Shown piece after piece: positions 38,352 through 47,112 of a DNA stretch of 48,218 nucleotides; the stretch's first letter is position 1; each line of letters begins with the position of its first letter. The notes below the pieces were generated by a model. That model did no database searches. It was not told the DNA's origin and worked only from the letters and a program-made list of their open reading frames with translations. The position numbers and the translations under genes were made by a program. The stretch comes from Porticoccaceae bacterium (lineage in GTDB: Bacteria; Pseudomonadota; Gammaproteobacteria; Pseudomonadales; Porticoccaceae), in assembly GCA_018664075.1 (NCBI GenBank), contig JABJOY010000015.1:1-48218 (forward strand), given 5' to 3'.

Positions 38352-39158
38352 ATGGTAGATCAGGCAAACAGCGATATTCTACTAATGAAAGTGCAAGATG
38401 GGATTCTGCGGCTTACGCTTAACGATCAAAAACGCCGCAATGCATTATCTGAAACCATGCTGATAAAGCTGTCTGAGGTGCTTACCAATGCTGCTCTGGA
38501 CCCCTCAGTAAGGGTGATTGTTATTGCTGCCTTTGGCCCCGCATTCTGCGCAGGCCATGATCTCAAGGAGATAACTGCAGCCCGCGCCGATGAGAATGAG
38601 GGGCAGGCTTACTTTGAGCAGCTGTTTGATACCTGTGCTTCGGTTATGCAGCTGATTGTTAATAATCCCAAGCCGGTAATTGCTGAAGTGGCAGGTGTTG
38701 CCACGGCGGCGGGCTGCCAGTTGGTGGCCAGCTGTGATCTGGCAATAGCCGCAGATTCAGCTCTGTTTGCCACTCCCGGGGTTAATATTGGCCTTTTCTG
38801 CTCAACGCCCATGGTGGCTCTGTCGCGCAATCTGTCTAACAAACACGCGATGGAAATGTTGCTGACTGGCGAGATGATCAGTGCCGAGCGAGCGGAGCAG
38901 GTCGGCTTGATCAACCGTTACCTGAGTGCAGAGACATTAACCGAGGAAACCATGGCCATGGCGGCTAAAATCGCCAGCAAGTCGACCATGACAGTGGCTA
39001 TGGGCAAGCGGGCATTCTATGAGCAGGCAGAAATGCCCCTTGTTGAAGCCTATGCTTACAGTTCTAAGGTGATGGTCGACAATATGTTAAAACATGACGC
39101 GAAAGAAGGTATTGGTGCCTTTATTGAAAAGCGTGCTCCCGATTGGCAGGATAAATAA
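38352..39158 (+). CDS. ECHDC3-like crotonase-family protein lacking both catalytic glutamates
   Basis: A 268-residue enoyl-CoA hydratase/isomerase-fold protein. The start at 38352 is chosen because GGAGGT (38339-38344) lies 7 bases before it; the ATG at 38337 has no such site. The oxyanion-hole region FGPAFCAGHDLKE (61-73) is intact. At the positions of the two catalytic glutamates of classical hydratases it has Gln123 (AAGCQLVASCDLA) and Gly143 (FATPGVNIGLFCSTP). The same features mark animal ECHDC3, whose reaction is unclear. Canonical DmdD keeps both glutamates, so this is probably not a standard methylthioacryloyl-CoA hydratase despite its place beside dmdA- and dmdB-like genes. Confidence 0.85.
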   Translation: MVDQANSDILLMKVQDGILRLTLNDQKRRNALSETMLIKLSEVLTNAALDPSVRVIVIAAFGPAFCAGHDLKEITAARADENEGQAYFEQLFDTCASVMQLIVNNPKPVIAEVAGVATAAGCQLVASCDLAIAADSALFATPGVNIGLFCSTPMVALSRNLSNKHAMEMLLTGEMISAERAEQVGLINRYLSAETLTEETMAMAAKIASKSTMTVAMGKRAFYEQAEMPLVEAYAYSSKVMVDNMLKHDAKEGIGAFIEKRAPDWQDK

Positions 39159-39166
39159 TCCGGCCC

Positions 39167-40810
39167 ATGTCTGACATCTATGATCGCGATCTCGACCAGA
39201 ATCAGGCTAATCACCAGCCCCTGACACCGCTGGCTTTTCTCGAGCGAGCGGCCACCGTATTCCCCGACCATATTGCTGTTGTTCACGGCAGTATGCAGAT
39301 CAGCTACAGGGACTTCTACCGTCGCTGCCGCAAGTTTGCCTCGGTATTGGCTGGGCGCGGCATTGGTCGTGGCGATACGGTGTCGGTAATGTTGGCCAAT
39401 ACCCCCGCCATGCTCGAAGCCCATTATGCGGTACCCATGTGTGGCGCGGTGCTGCACTCTATGAATACCAGACTGGATGCCGGAGTTATCGCTTTCCAGC
39501 TGGACCATGCGGAAGCGCAGGTATTAATTACTGACACTGCCTTCTCTGGGACTATCTCCTCCGCTCTTGATTTGGCGACCCTGAAGCCTCTGGTGATCGA
39601 TTATATGGATCCGGTTTTCCCGCAACCTGGGGATAGGCTGGGAAGTGATGACTACGAAACATTATTGCAATCTGGCGACGGCGATTTTGCCTGGTTGATG
39701 CCTGAAAATGAATGGGATGCCATCACGGTTAACTACACCTCAGGCACCACTGGTGACCCCAAAGGTGTGGTTTATCACCATCGTGGTGCCTGTCTGCTGG
39801 CCCAGGGTAATGCGATTACGGCTTCCATGCCCAAGCATGCGGTGTATTTGTGGACATTGCCCATGTTCCACTGCAACGGCTGGTGTTTCCCTTGGACTAT
39901 GTCTGCGGTCACAGGCACCCATATCTGCCTGCGCGAGGTTCGCGCCGACGCGATCTGGGCTGCTCTGGCAGATTATCAGGTCACTCACCTATGTGGCGCG
40001 CCAGTCGTCATGTCCACCATTCTAGCCGCACCGGCGTCACAGAAGCGCGATCTGACAAAGCCGGTAGAATTTTTTACCGCCGCTGCGCCGCCGCCAGAAT
40101 CAGTGTTATCTGAAATGCGTGACGCGGGCTTTAATGTGACCCACCTGTATGGGTTAACTGAAGTCTATGGCCCTGCTGTGGTCAATGACTGGCATGAAGA
40201 ATGGAATCAATTGTCCGCAGAAGAGCAGGCCGCATTGAAGGCACGGCAGGGGGTGCGTTACCATGCCTTGGAAGAACTCGATGTACTTGATCCTGAAACC
40301 ATGAAGCCGGTGCCCAGAGATGGTGAAACTTTGGGTGAAGTGATGTTTCGCGGCAATGTGGTGATGAAAGGCTATTTAAAGAACAAGCAGGCAACTGATG
40401 ACGCCTTGGCCGGTGGCTGGTTTCACTCCGGCGATCTTGCTGTGGTCTATGCCGATGGCTATATCCAGTTAAAAGACCGCTCTAAGGATATTATTATTTC
40501 CGGGGGTGAGAATATTTCATCGATTGAAATCGAGGAGGTGTTGCACAAGCACCCACAGGTCACTGCAGCCGCAGTTGTTGCCATGCCCGACGAAAAATGG
40601 GGTGAGACGCCCTGTGCCTTTGTCGAGTTGGTAGACGATGGGTCGGTTTCATCCGCTGATCTCGTCGATTGGTGCAGGCAGCATATGGCCGGGTTTAAGG
40701 TGCCCCGCCATATTGTCTTTGAGGAGATTGTGAAGACCTCTACAGGCAAGGTGCAGAAATTTATATTGCGCCAGCAAGCGGAAAAGCTGGCCAGGGAGCA
40801 AGAGGGTTGA
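39167..40810 (+). CDS. dmdB: DmdB-like acyl-CoA ligase (probable MMPA-CoA ligase)
   Basis: An ANL-superfamily AMP-forming acyl-CoA synthetase of 547 residues. Motifs are the phosphate loop TSGTTGDPKG (191-200) followed by VVYHHRGACL, PMFHCNGWCFPW near 232-243, YGLTEVYGP (328-335), GWFHSGD with KDRSKDIIISGGENIS (436-451), and the C-terminal catalytic Lys528 in KTSTGKVQKF. Length and the YHHRGA and PMFHCNGW segments fit the medium-chain/DmdB group. With a dmdA-like gene in the cluster, methylmercaptopropionate-CoA ligase is the likeliest role, though such enzymes accept other short and medium acids. It lies 8 bases after the crotonase, and its TGA overlaps the djlA TTG. Confidence 0.75.
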   Translation: MSDIYDRDLDQNQANHQPLTPLAFLERAATVFPDHIAVVHGSMQISYRDFYRRCRKFASVLAGRGIGRGDTVSVMLANTPAMLEAHYAVPMCGAVLHSMNTRLDAGVIAFQLDHAEAQVLITDTAFSGTISSALDLATLKPLVIDYMDPVFPQPGDRLGSDDYETLLQSGDGDFAWLMPENEWDAITVNYTSGTTGDPKGVVYHHRGACLLAQGNAITASMPKHAVYLWTLPMFHCNGWCFPWTMSAVTGTHICLREVRADAIWAALADYQVTHLCGAPVVMSTILAAPASQKRDLTKPVEFFTAAAPPPESVLSEMRDAGFNVTHLYGLTEVYGPAVVNDWHEEWNQLSAEEQAALKARQGVRYHALEELDVLDPETMKPVPRDGETLGEVMFRGNVVMKGYLKNKQATDDALAGGWFHSGDLAVVYADGYIQLKDRSKDIIISGGENISSIEIEEVLHKHPQVTAAAVVAMPDEKWGETPCAFVELVDDGSVSSADLVDWCRQHMAGFKVPRHIVFEEIVKTSTGKVQKFILRQQAEKLAREQEG

Positions 40811-41598
40811 GCACAGGAAAAATTATTGGCGGGCTGTTCGGGTATTTTGCCGGCGGTGTTTTCACCGCTCTTTTGGGGGTTTTTATCGGCCACCAATTTG
40901 ATCGGGGTCTGGGTGGCTTTTTAAACCCAATGTCCAGAGAAGAGCAGGAGCGTGTTCGTACCAGTTATTTTGAGACATTGTTCAGCTTGCTTGGCCATTT
41001 GGCCAAATCCGATGGTCGTATATCCAAGGTGGAGATTGCCCAGGCCGAAGGGCTGATGGATAATATGGGTCTGGATACCAGTCATCGCCGCGCTGCTATT
41101 GATCTGTTTAAACAGGGCAGCAATGCCGATTTTTCCGTTGACCGGACCATGGCAGCCTTTATTGCTGTCAGTGGTCGGCACAACAACCTCAAGCGATCTC
41201 TGCTCAATTACTTGATTGCCCTGGCTATGGCCGACGGCGAGCTCCATGGAGCTGAGCAGTCGGTGCTTAAAACTGTCGCAAAGCATCTAGGTTTCTCGGC
41301 AGCACTATTTGAGAAGTTGATTGAGATGGTCAAGGCCCAGTACCAGTTCCGTGGCTCTGGTTATCAATCTCAGGGGTCAGATACGCAGAGTCAGTTGAGT
41401 GCCGCCTACACCGCTCTTGGTGTTGAGGCATCAAATACGGATGCCCAGATCAAGAAAGCCTATCGCAAACTGATCAGTGAAAATCATCCGGATAAGTTAA
41501 TTGGTCAGGGTATGCCCGAGGATATGGTCAAGTTAGCTACTGAGCGCACCCAGGAAATTCAAACAGCCTACGAATTTATTGTTGCCCAACGTAAATAA
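40807..41598 (+). CDS. djlA: Membrane-anchored DnaJ-like co-chaperone DjlA
   Basis: DjlA is an inner-membrane J-domain protein that stimulates DnaK and can trigger envelope-stress signalling. The 263-residue protein has the glycine-rich N-terminal membrane segment (GGLFGYFAGGVFTALLGVFIGHQFDRGLG, split at about 8-36), a TerB-like helical domain (about 55-180) and a C-terminal J domain with HPD at 227-229 followed by KLIGQGMPEDM. The TTG start overlaps the ligase stop (TTGA), which implies translational coupling. In Pseudomonas djlA lies elsewhere, so it belongs to the inserted segment here. Confidence 0.9.
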   Translation: MSTGKIIGGLFGYFAGGVFTALLGVFIGHQFDRGLGGFLNPMSREEQERVRTSYFETLFSLLGHLAKSDGRISKVEIAQAEGLMDNMGLDTSHRRAAIDLFKQGSNADFSVDRTMAAFIAVSGRHNNLKRSLLNYLIALAMADGELHGAEQSVLKTVAKHLGFSAALFEKLIEMVKAQYQFRGSGYQSQGSDTQSQLSAAYTALGVEASNTDAQIKKAYRKLISENHPDKLIGQGMPEDMVKLATERTQEIQTAYEFIVAQRK

Positions 41599-41623
41599 AA
41601 CTACTTTGTTTGCCTCTGTGCAG

Positions 41624-41652
41624 TTGACCTTGCAGGGCCCTCTACCTATAAT
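41624..41652 (+). promoter_or_regulatory. Consensus sigma-70 promoter for tRNA-fMet / rimP-nusA-infB
   Basis: TTGACC (41624-41629), a 17-base spacer, and a perfect TATAAT (41647-41652). The following discriminator is GC-rich (GCGCGTCC), as in stringently controlled stable-RNA promoters. The predicted start near 41659 is about 42 bases before the tRNA. This is the best promoter match in the window. Confidence 0.9.
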
Positions 41653-41700
41653 GCGCGTCCTCTCAAAGAGGGCGGTTTAAAGACTAGATCGTTGTGTCGG

Positions 41701-41777
<77 letters not shown>

Positions 41778-41970
41778 ATTTTTATAGAATCTTTCACAGG
41801 GTGATGTTTTATAAAAATGACGGACACAGGAAGTAATGTACAGTCAGCTAATATTGTCTATGCTTGCATTACTCAGTGGAAAAGGGAGCCCCTGTTCACT
41901 GCTGTCTAACGGCAGCTTAATTCAGGTTTTCTACTATGAAAATTCGCGTCGGGTCCGGCGCAAATCGAGG

Positions 41971-41994
41971 AGCCCCATTTTGGGGCTTTTCTTT
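41971..41994 (+). terminator. First tandem terminator before rimP
   Basis: A 7-bp stem AGCCCCA (41971-41977) with TGGGGCT (41981-41987), a 3-base loop and TTTTCTTT. It lies in the rimP leader, where NusA-responsive terminators occur in E. coli. Confidence 0.85.
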
Positions 41995-42004
41995 AGATGT
42001 TGAT

Positions 42005-42028
42005 AAATGGGCCTTTGGCCCATTTTTT
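42005..42028 (+). terminator. Second tandem terminator before rimP
   Basis: A perfect 9-bp stem AAATGGGCC (42005-42013) with GGCCCATTT (42017-42025), a 3-base loop and six T. It ends 17 bases before the rimP ATG, so read-through is needed to express the operon from the upstream promoter. The interval 41778-41970 between the tRNA and these hairpins holds no gene that I can see. Confidence 0.88.
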
Positions 42029-42045
42029 GTTTGTAGGAGATAACC

Positions 42046-42504
42046 ATGGCTGTGGCCAGTAGCGAACTAAAGCAATTGCTTGGGCCTGTGGTTGAAGCTC
42101 TGGGATGCGAGTTGTGGGGCCTTGAGCTCCAGACTGGCGGCAAGACCAAGTTGCTGCGCATCTATATAGACCGTGCAGAAGACGGCATTGGTGTCGATGA
42201 CTGTGAGCGAGTCAGTCGTCAGGCCAGTGCGGTGCTGGATGTAGAGGAGGCCATTAACGGTGAGTATATTCTGGAAGTGTCTTCGCCGGGCATGGACAGA
42301 CCTCTGTATGAGCTGAGTCAGTATGAACAGTATATCGGCGAAGATATTTCGCTGCGGTTGCGCTTTCCCTACGAGGGACGCCGCAACTTTAAAGGTCGTC
42401 TGACGGGTATTGATGACGATGAGATTGTTTTGGTGGTAACAGATCATGAATTTCTGTTTCCGGTTGAAGGTATAGAGAAGGCTAACGTGGTTCCTCGATT
42501 CTGA
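42046..42504 (+). CDS. rimP: Ribosome maturation factor RimP
   Basis: RimP assists 30S assembly around protein S12. The 152-residue protein has the N-terminal domain with GCELWGLELQ...LLRIYIDRAEDGIGVDDCERVSRQ elements and VSSPGMDRPL near residues 82-91, and a C-terminal SH3-like domain. TAGGAGA lies 6-12 bases before the ATG. It is the first gene of the rimP-nusA-infB operon. Confidence 0.96.
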   Translation: MAVASSELKQLLGPVVEALGCELWGLELQTGGKTKLLRIYIDRAEDGIGVDDCERVSRQASAVLDVEEAINGEYILEVSSPGMDRPLYELSQYEQYIGEDISLRLRFPYEGRRNFKGRLTGIDDDEIVLVVTDHEFLFPVEGIEKANVVPRF

Positions 42505-42523
42505 GGCATGTGGAGTTTGAACG

Positions 42524-44020
42524 ATGAGTAAAGAAATTTTAATGGTTGCGGAAGCTGTGTCCAACGAGAAAGGCGTGGACCAGGGTATAATTTTTGAAGC
42601 AATTGAGCAGGCACTGGCTATGGCCACCAAAAAGCGCTACGAAGAGGGCGCTAATATTCGTGTGGTTATTGATCGCGAGACGGGTGACTATGAGTCCTTC
42701 CGTTTTTGGGATGTGGTTGCCGATGATGTTCTGGCGGAGCTGGGTACTCAGTTCACCACCGAAGAAGCTGCAGAAAAGGACCCAACATTAAAAGTTGGCG
42801 ATACCTTTGAAGAGACTGTGGAAAATATTGCCTTTGGTCGTATTGCTGCGCAGACCGCCAAGCAGGTAATAGTACAGCGGGTTAAAGACGCAGAGCGGGA
42901 GTTGATTATTAGTCGTTTCCGCCACCGTGTTGGTGAATTACTGAGCGGCACAGTCAAAAAGGTTACCCGTGATCACATTGTGGTGGACTTTGGTGATAAT
43001 GCTGAGGGCATGTTGCCTCGCGAAGAGTTGGTGGGCCGGGAAATTTTCCGCATCAATGATCGCACCCGGGTAATTTTGACCGCTATTCGCGAAGATACTC
43101 GCGGGCCACAGCTGCTGGTGTCCAGAGCTGCCCCAGAAATGCTTATCCAGTTGTTCCAGATCGAAGTACCGGAAATTGCTGAAGGCATTATTGAAATCAA
43201 AGGTGCCGCTCGTGATCCGGGCCAGCGCGCCAAAATTGCTGTAAAGAGCAAAGATGCTCGTATTGATCCTGTAGGTGCCTGTGTTGGCATGCGCGGTGCC
43301 CGCGTTCAGGCCGTCTCCAACGACCTGGATGACGAGCGCGTAGATATTGTGCTGTGGGACGATAACCCCGCCCAGCTGGTGATCAATGCCATGGCTCCTG
43401 CAGAAGTTGAATCCATTGTTGTTGATGAAGACGCCAACTCCATGGAAGTTGCAGTAAACGAAGAAAATCTGGCCCAGGCCATTGGTAAAGGCGGACAAAA
43501 TGTACGTCTGGCCTCTGAGCTGACTGGCTGGAATATCAATGTAATGACCATTGAAGATGCTCAGCAGAAACAGGAAGCTGAGTCATCAAACTTTGTGGAG
43601 AGCCTGATGACTGCGCTGGATGTCGATGAAGACGTTGCTGTGGTTCTGGTTGAAGAAGGTTTCACCAGCCTTGAAGAAGTTGCCTATGTTCCTCTTGAGG
43701 AAATGAGTGCAATTGAAGGCTTTGATGAAGATATCGCCGAAGAGCTGCGCGCTCGCGCCAAAGATGCCCTGTTGACCATGGCACTGACCAGCGAAGAAGA
43801 ATTAACCAAAACAGAGCCAGCTGAAGACCTGCTGACGATGGAAGGTATGGATTCTGCATTGGCGTACAAGTTAACTGCAAAAGGTATTGTCACCATGGAA
43901 GATCTGGCCGAGCAGGCCGTTGACGATCTCATGGATATTGATGATATGGATGAAGAGAAAGCAGCAGCGTTGATTATGACTGCTCGTGCACCCTGGTTTG
44001 CTGAAGAGCAGGGTGAATAA
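42524..44020 (+). CDS. nusA: Transcription termination/antitermination protein NusA
   Basis: NusA binds RNA polymerase and modulates pausing, termination and antitermination. The 498-residue protein has the RNAP-binding N-terminal domain (1-125), an S1 domain (about 135-200), two KH domains (IGKGGQNVRLASELTGW near 320-336) and two acidic C-terminal repeats (about 355-495), as in E. coli-type NusA. In E. coli NusA regulates its own operon through terminators like those found upstream here. Confidence 0.97.
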   Translation: MSKEILMVAEAVSNEKGVDQGIIFEAIEQALAMATKKRYEEGANIRVVIDRETGDYESFRFWDVVADDVLAELGTQFTTEEAAEKDPTLKVGDTFEETVENIAFGRIAAQTAKQVIVQRVKDAERELIISRFRHRVGELLSGTVKKVTRDHIVVDFGDNAEGMLPREELVGREIFRINDRTRVILTAIREDTRGPQLLVSRAAPEMLIQLFQIEVPEIAEGIIEIKGAARDPGQRAKIAVKSKDARIDPVGACVGMRGARVQAVSNDLDDERVDIVLWDDNPAQLVINAMAPAEVESIVVDEDANSMEVAVNEENLAQAIGKGGQNVRLASELTGWNINVMTIEDAQQKQEAESSNFVESLMTALDVDEDVAVVLVEEGFTSLEEVAYVPLEEMSAIEGFDEDIAEELRARAKDALLTMALTSEEELTKTEPAEDLLTMEGMDSALAYKLTAKGIVTMEDLAEQAVDDLMDIDDMDEEKAAALIMTARAPWFAEEQGE

Positions 44021-44048
44021 TTAATCGAGCGGTAATAGAGGAAAAGTA

Positions 44049-46697
44049 ATGGCTGAAGTTACAGTAAGTGAACTAGCAAAAACCGTAGGCGCATCTGTTG
44101 ATCGTTTGCTTATGCAAATGAAAGAAGCAGGTTTAAATCACAGTGCCGCCGATGCGACTGTCTCGGATGATGAGAAGCAAACTCTGCTGGCCTACTTAAA
44201 AGGCCTGCATGGCGAGAGCTCAGGCGAACCGAAGAAAATCACTCTGCGACGCAAAACTGTCAGCACATTGAAATCTGGCAATCGTAAAACCGTTAATATC
44301 GAAGTGCGTAAAAAACGCACCTATATTAAGCGCAGCGATGAAGAACTGGAAACTCAGGCTGCAGCCGAAGCAGAAGAGAAAGCCCGCCTTGAGTTAGAGG
44401 CCGCTGCTGCAGAGGCCGCAGCTGCGCAGGCTCAAGAGCAGGAAGTGGAACAGGCGCCAGAGGAAGAAGCTGTTGCAGAGCGCCTCGCGGTTAAAAGCTC
44501 CGGTATTGATGATATTGAAGAGCGACGTCTAAACGCTATCCAGAACCGTCGCAAAGCCGAGAGCGAAGCTAAGGCTGCAGCTGAAGAGGTAGCCAAGGCC
44601 AAACTTGAAGAAGAAGCGCGCAAAGCTGCGGAAGCTGCTTCTGCACTGGAGCGCGACGAGGCCAAGAAAGCTGCCAAGCCAACCAAAGCTGCGCCAGCTT
44701 CAGAGCCTGTCCATGACAAAGGTCGTCGACATGGCAAGCCAGTTTCACCAGATGATGAAGACAAGCTGGGCAAGAAAACCGTTAAGAAACCCATCGGCAA
44801 AGGCGGCAAAAAGAAAGGTCGCCTACAGCTTGATGATGGTCTCGATGAGCGCGGCAGAAAAGGTCGCCTGCGATCCAGTTCTGTGGCCCTTAAAGTTGAT
44901 AACAAACACACTTTCCAGCGCCCGGTTGAGAAAAAGATATTGGAAGTCGCAATCCCTGAGGAACTCACCGTCGGTGATTTAGCTCAGCGCATGGCGATTA
45001 AATCCGGCGCGGTAATCAAGGAACTGATGAAACTTGGTGTTATGGCCAATATCAACCAGGTTATTGATCAGGAAACTGCATTCCTGGTGGTTGAAGAGCT
45101 AGGTCATACCCCAGTAGCGGCTAAAGATGAAACCGTTGAAGACGAGCTGGCCAAACAGTTTGAAACCATGGAAGCTGAAGGTGGCGACTCACCAAGAGCG
45201 CCAATAGTCACAGTGATGGGCCATGTTGACCATGGTAAGACGTCTTTGCTGGATTATATCAGAGAGTCCCGTGTTGCCTCAGGGGAAGCTGGTGGTATTA
45301 CCCAGCATATTGGCGCCTATCATGTGGACACGCCCAAGGGCATGGTCACATTTCTTGATACCCCGGGACACGCCGCGTTTACCGCGATGCGTGCCCGTGG
45401 AGCCCAGAGTACAGATGTGGTCATTCTGGTTGTGGCCGCCGATGACGGTGTGATGCCCCAGACAGAAGAAGCTATTCAACATGCCCGCGCTGCCGGAGTA
45501 CCCATTGTTATTGCCATCAACAAGATGGACAAAGAGGGTGCAGACCCTGAGCGTGTAACCACTGAGCTGGCAGGCAAAGATGTTATCCCTGAAGAATGGG
45601 GTGGTGATACGCAGTTTATTAAAGTGTCCGCCCATACAGGCGAAGGCATAGATGAGCTTCTTGAGGCAGTGCTGCTGCAATCCGAGTTGTTGGAATTAAC
45701 CGCACCGGTTGATGTGCCAGCTCGCGGTGTGATTGTTGAGTCCCGAGTTGATAAAGGCCGTGGTGTAGTAGCCACTGCATTGGTTCAGCTGGGTACTTTG
45801 CGCAAAGGCGACTTTATGCTGGCCGGTGAGAGCGTAGGTAAGATTCGCGCCATGACCGACGAAGCGAAAAAGCCAACTGCGGAAGCAGGCCCGTCAATTC
45901 CCGTAGAGATACTGGGTCTGGATGAAGCTCCCAATGCTGGCGATGAGTTCTTTGTGGTTGCCGATGAGCGCAAGGCCAAAGAAATTGCTGAATTGCGTAC
46001 CACCAAAGCCCGCCATGAGCGTATGTCGCGCCAGCAGGCCGCCAAGCTTGAAAATATGTTTACCGATATGGGTGCAGAGCAGGTCAACAAGCTCAACCTT
46101 ATTGTTAAGACTGATGTACGTGGTTCTCTGGAAGCGATTAATAGTGCGCTACATGACTTTGCCACAGACGAAGTTGCTGTGGATATTGTTGCCTCAGGTG
46201 TTGGTGGTATTACCGAATCCGATATCAATCTGGCACTGACCACTGGCGCCATTGTACTTGGCTTTAACGTTCGTGCTGGTGGCTCTGCCCGTGCACTGGC
46301 AGAGAAAGAAGAGATTGAAGTGCGTTACTACAGCGTTATCTACAACCTTCTCGACGAAGTTAAGCAGGCTCTGTCAGGTATGTTGGCACCAGAGACCAGA
46401 GAAGAGATTGTAGGTATTGCCGAAGTGCGCGACGTGTTCCGTTCGCCGAAGTTTGGCGCTATTGCCGGCTGTATGGTGGTCGAAGGTACCGTGTATCGCA
46501 ATAAACCAATCCGTGTACTGAGAGACGATGTGGTTATCTATCAGGGCGAACTGGAATCTCTGCGCCGCTTTAAAGACGAGGCTGCAGATGTTCGCAACGG
46601 TATGGAATGTGGTATCGGCGTTAAGGATTACAACGATGTTAAGGCTGGGGATCTGATTGAAGTCTATGACGTCACTCAGGTACAGCGCTCGCTGTAA
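44049..46697 (+). CDS. infB: Translation initiation factor IF-2
   Basis: IF-2 is the GTPase that brings fMet-tRNA to the 30S P-site and promotes subunit joining. The 882-residue protein has the N-terminal IF2-N helix bundle, a long Ala/Glu/Lys-rich region (about 95-290) likely forming coiled coil, a second IF2-N domain, then the G domain with GHVDHGKT near residue 391 and NKMD near 490, and the C-terminal fMet-tRNA-binding domains. It follows nusA by 28 bases; the initiator tRNA is made from the same transcription unit. Confidence 0.97.
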   Translation: MAEVTVSELAKTVGASVDRLLMQMKEAGLNHSAADATVSDDEKQTLLAYLKGLHGESSGEPKKITLRRKTVSTLKSGNRKTVNIEVRKKRTYIKRSDEELETQAAAEAEEKARLELEAAAAEAAAAQAQEQEVEQAPEEEAVAERLAVKSSGIDDIEERRLNAIQNRRKAESEAKAAAEEVAKAKLEEEARKAAEAASALERDEAKKAAKPTKAAPASEPVHDKGRRHGKPVSPDDEDKLGKKTVKKPIGKGGKKKGRLQLDDGLDERGRKGRLRSSSVALKVDNKHTFQRPVEKKILEVAIPEELTVGDLAQRMAIKSGAVIKELMKLGVMANINQVIDQETAFLVVEELGHTPVAAKDETVEDELAKQFETMEAEGGDSPRAPIVTVMGHVDHGKTSLLDYIRESRVASGEAGGITQHIGAYHVDTPKGMVTFLDTPGHAAFTAMRARGAQSTDVVILVVAADDGVMPQTEEAIQHARAAGVPIVIAINKMDKEGADPERVTTELAGKDVIPEEWGGDTQFIKVSAHTGEGIDELLEAVLLQSELLELTAPVDVPARGVIVESRVDKGRGVVATALVQLGTLRKGDFMLAGESVGKIRAMTDEAKKPTAEAGPSIPVEILGLDEAPNAGDEFFVVADERKAKEIAELRTTKARHERMSRQQAAKLENMFTDMGAEQVNKLNLIVKTDVRGSLEAINSALHDFATDEVAVDIVASGVGGITESDINLALTTGAIVLGFNVRAGGSARALAEKEEIEVRYYSVIYNLLDEVKQALSGMLAPETREEIVGIAEVRDVFRSPKFGAIAGCMVVEGTVYRNKPIRVLRDDVVIYQGELESLRRFKDEAADVRNGMECGIGVKDYNDVKAGDLIEVYDVTQVQRSL

Positions 46698-46714
46698 CAG
46701 TGGTCAGGAATTAG

Positions 46715-47110
46715 ATGCCAAGAGAATTTACCAGAGCTGAGCGCGTATCAGATGCTGTACAGCAAGAGCTGGCAGTACTGATCCGCGACAATGTTCGCGA
46801 CCCCAGAGTGGGCATGCTCAGCGTTACTGATGTCGATATCAGCCGCGACCTGGCCTACGCTAAAATCCATATCAGTTTTGTAGGTGACCGCAGTCAAGAC
46901 GAGATTGATCAGGGTATAGCAGCGCTCAATGGTGCCTCTGGCTTTCTGCGCAAGTTACTGGCCTCCAGTATCAAGTTACGAATCACGCCTAAACTTAACT
47001 TCTTTTATGACGAGAGTGGCCGCCGCGGTCAGCATCTCAGCGCCCTGATTGACCTGGCGGTCTCCAAAGAGACCCCTGCGGCAGCCGAGTCGGATGGCGA
47101 GGAAAGCTAG
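46715..47110 (+). CDS. rbfA: 30S ribosome-binding factor RbfA
   Basis: RbfA binds the 16S 5' helix during late 30S maturation and cold adaptation. The 131-residue protein has the KH-like fold with VQQELAVLIRDNVRDPRVGMLSVTDV (split near 13-38), DLAYAKIHISF and ITPKLNFFYDES. It lies between infB and truB as usual, with truB starting 2 bases after the stop. Confidence 0.96.
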   Translation: MPREFTRAERVSDAVQQELAVLIRDNVRDPRVGMLSVTDVDISRDLAYAKIHISFVGDRSQDEIDQGIAALNGASGFLRKLLASSIKLRITPKLNFFYDESGRRGQHLSALIDLAVSKETPAAAESDGEES

Positions 47111-47112
47111 AC

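Noticed and set aside
38352-39158. Annotation as DmdD (methylthioacryloyl-CoA hydratase).
   Set aside because: Both catalytic glutamate positions are replaced (Gln and Gly), and the sequence is closer to ECHDC3.
36249-41700. Attachment-site repeats flanking the accessory block (mobile island).
   Set aside because: No copy of the tRNA-Leu 3' end near the right edge or of the tRNA-fMet 3' end near the left edge, and no integrase or transposase gene.
44340-44700. Alanine/glutamate-rich stretch of infB as a repeat insertion.
   Set aside because: Low-complexity coiled-coil-like N-terminal regions are normal in long IF-2 proteins.
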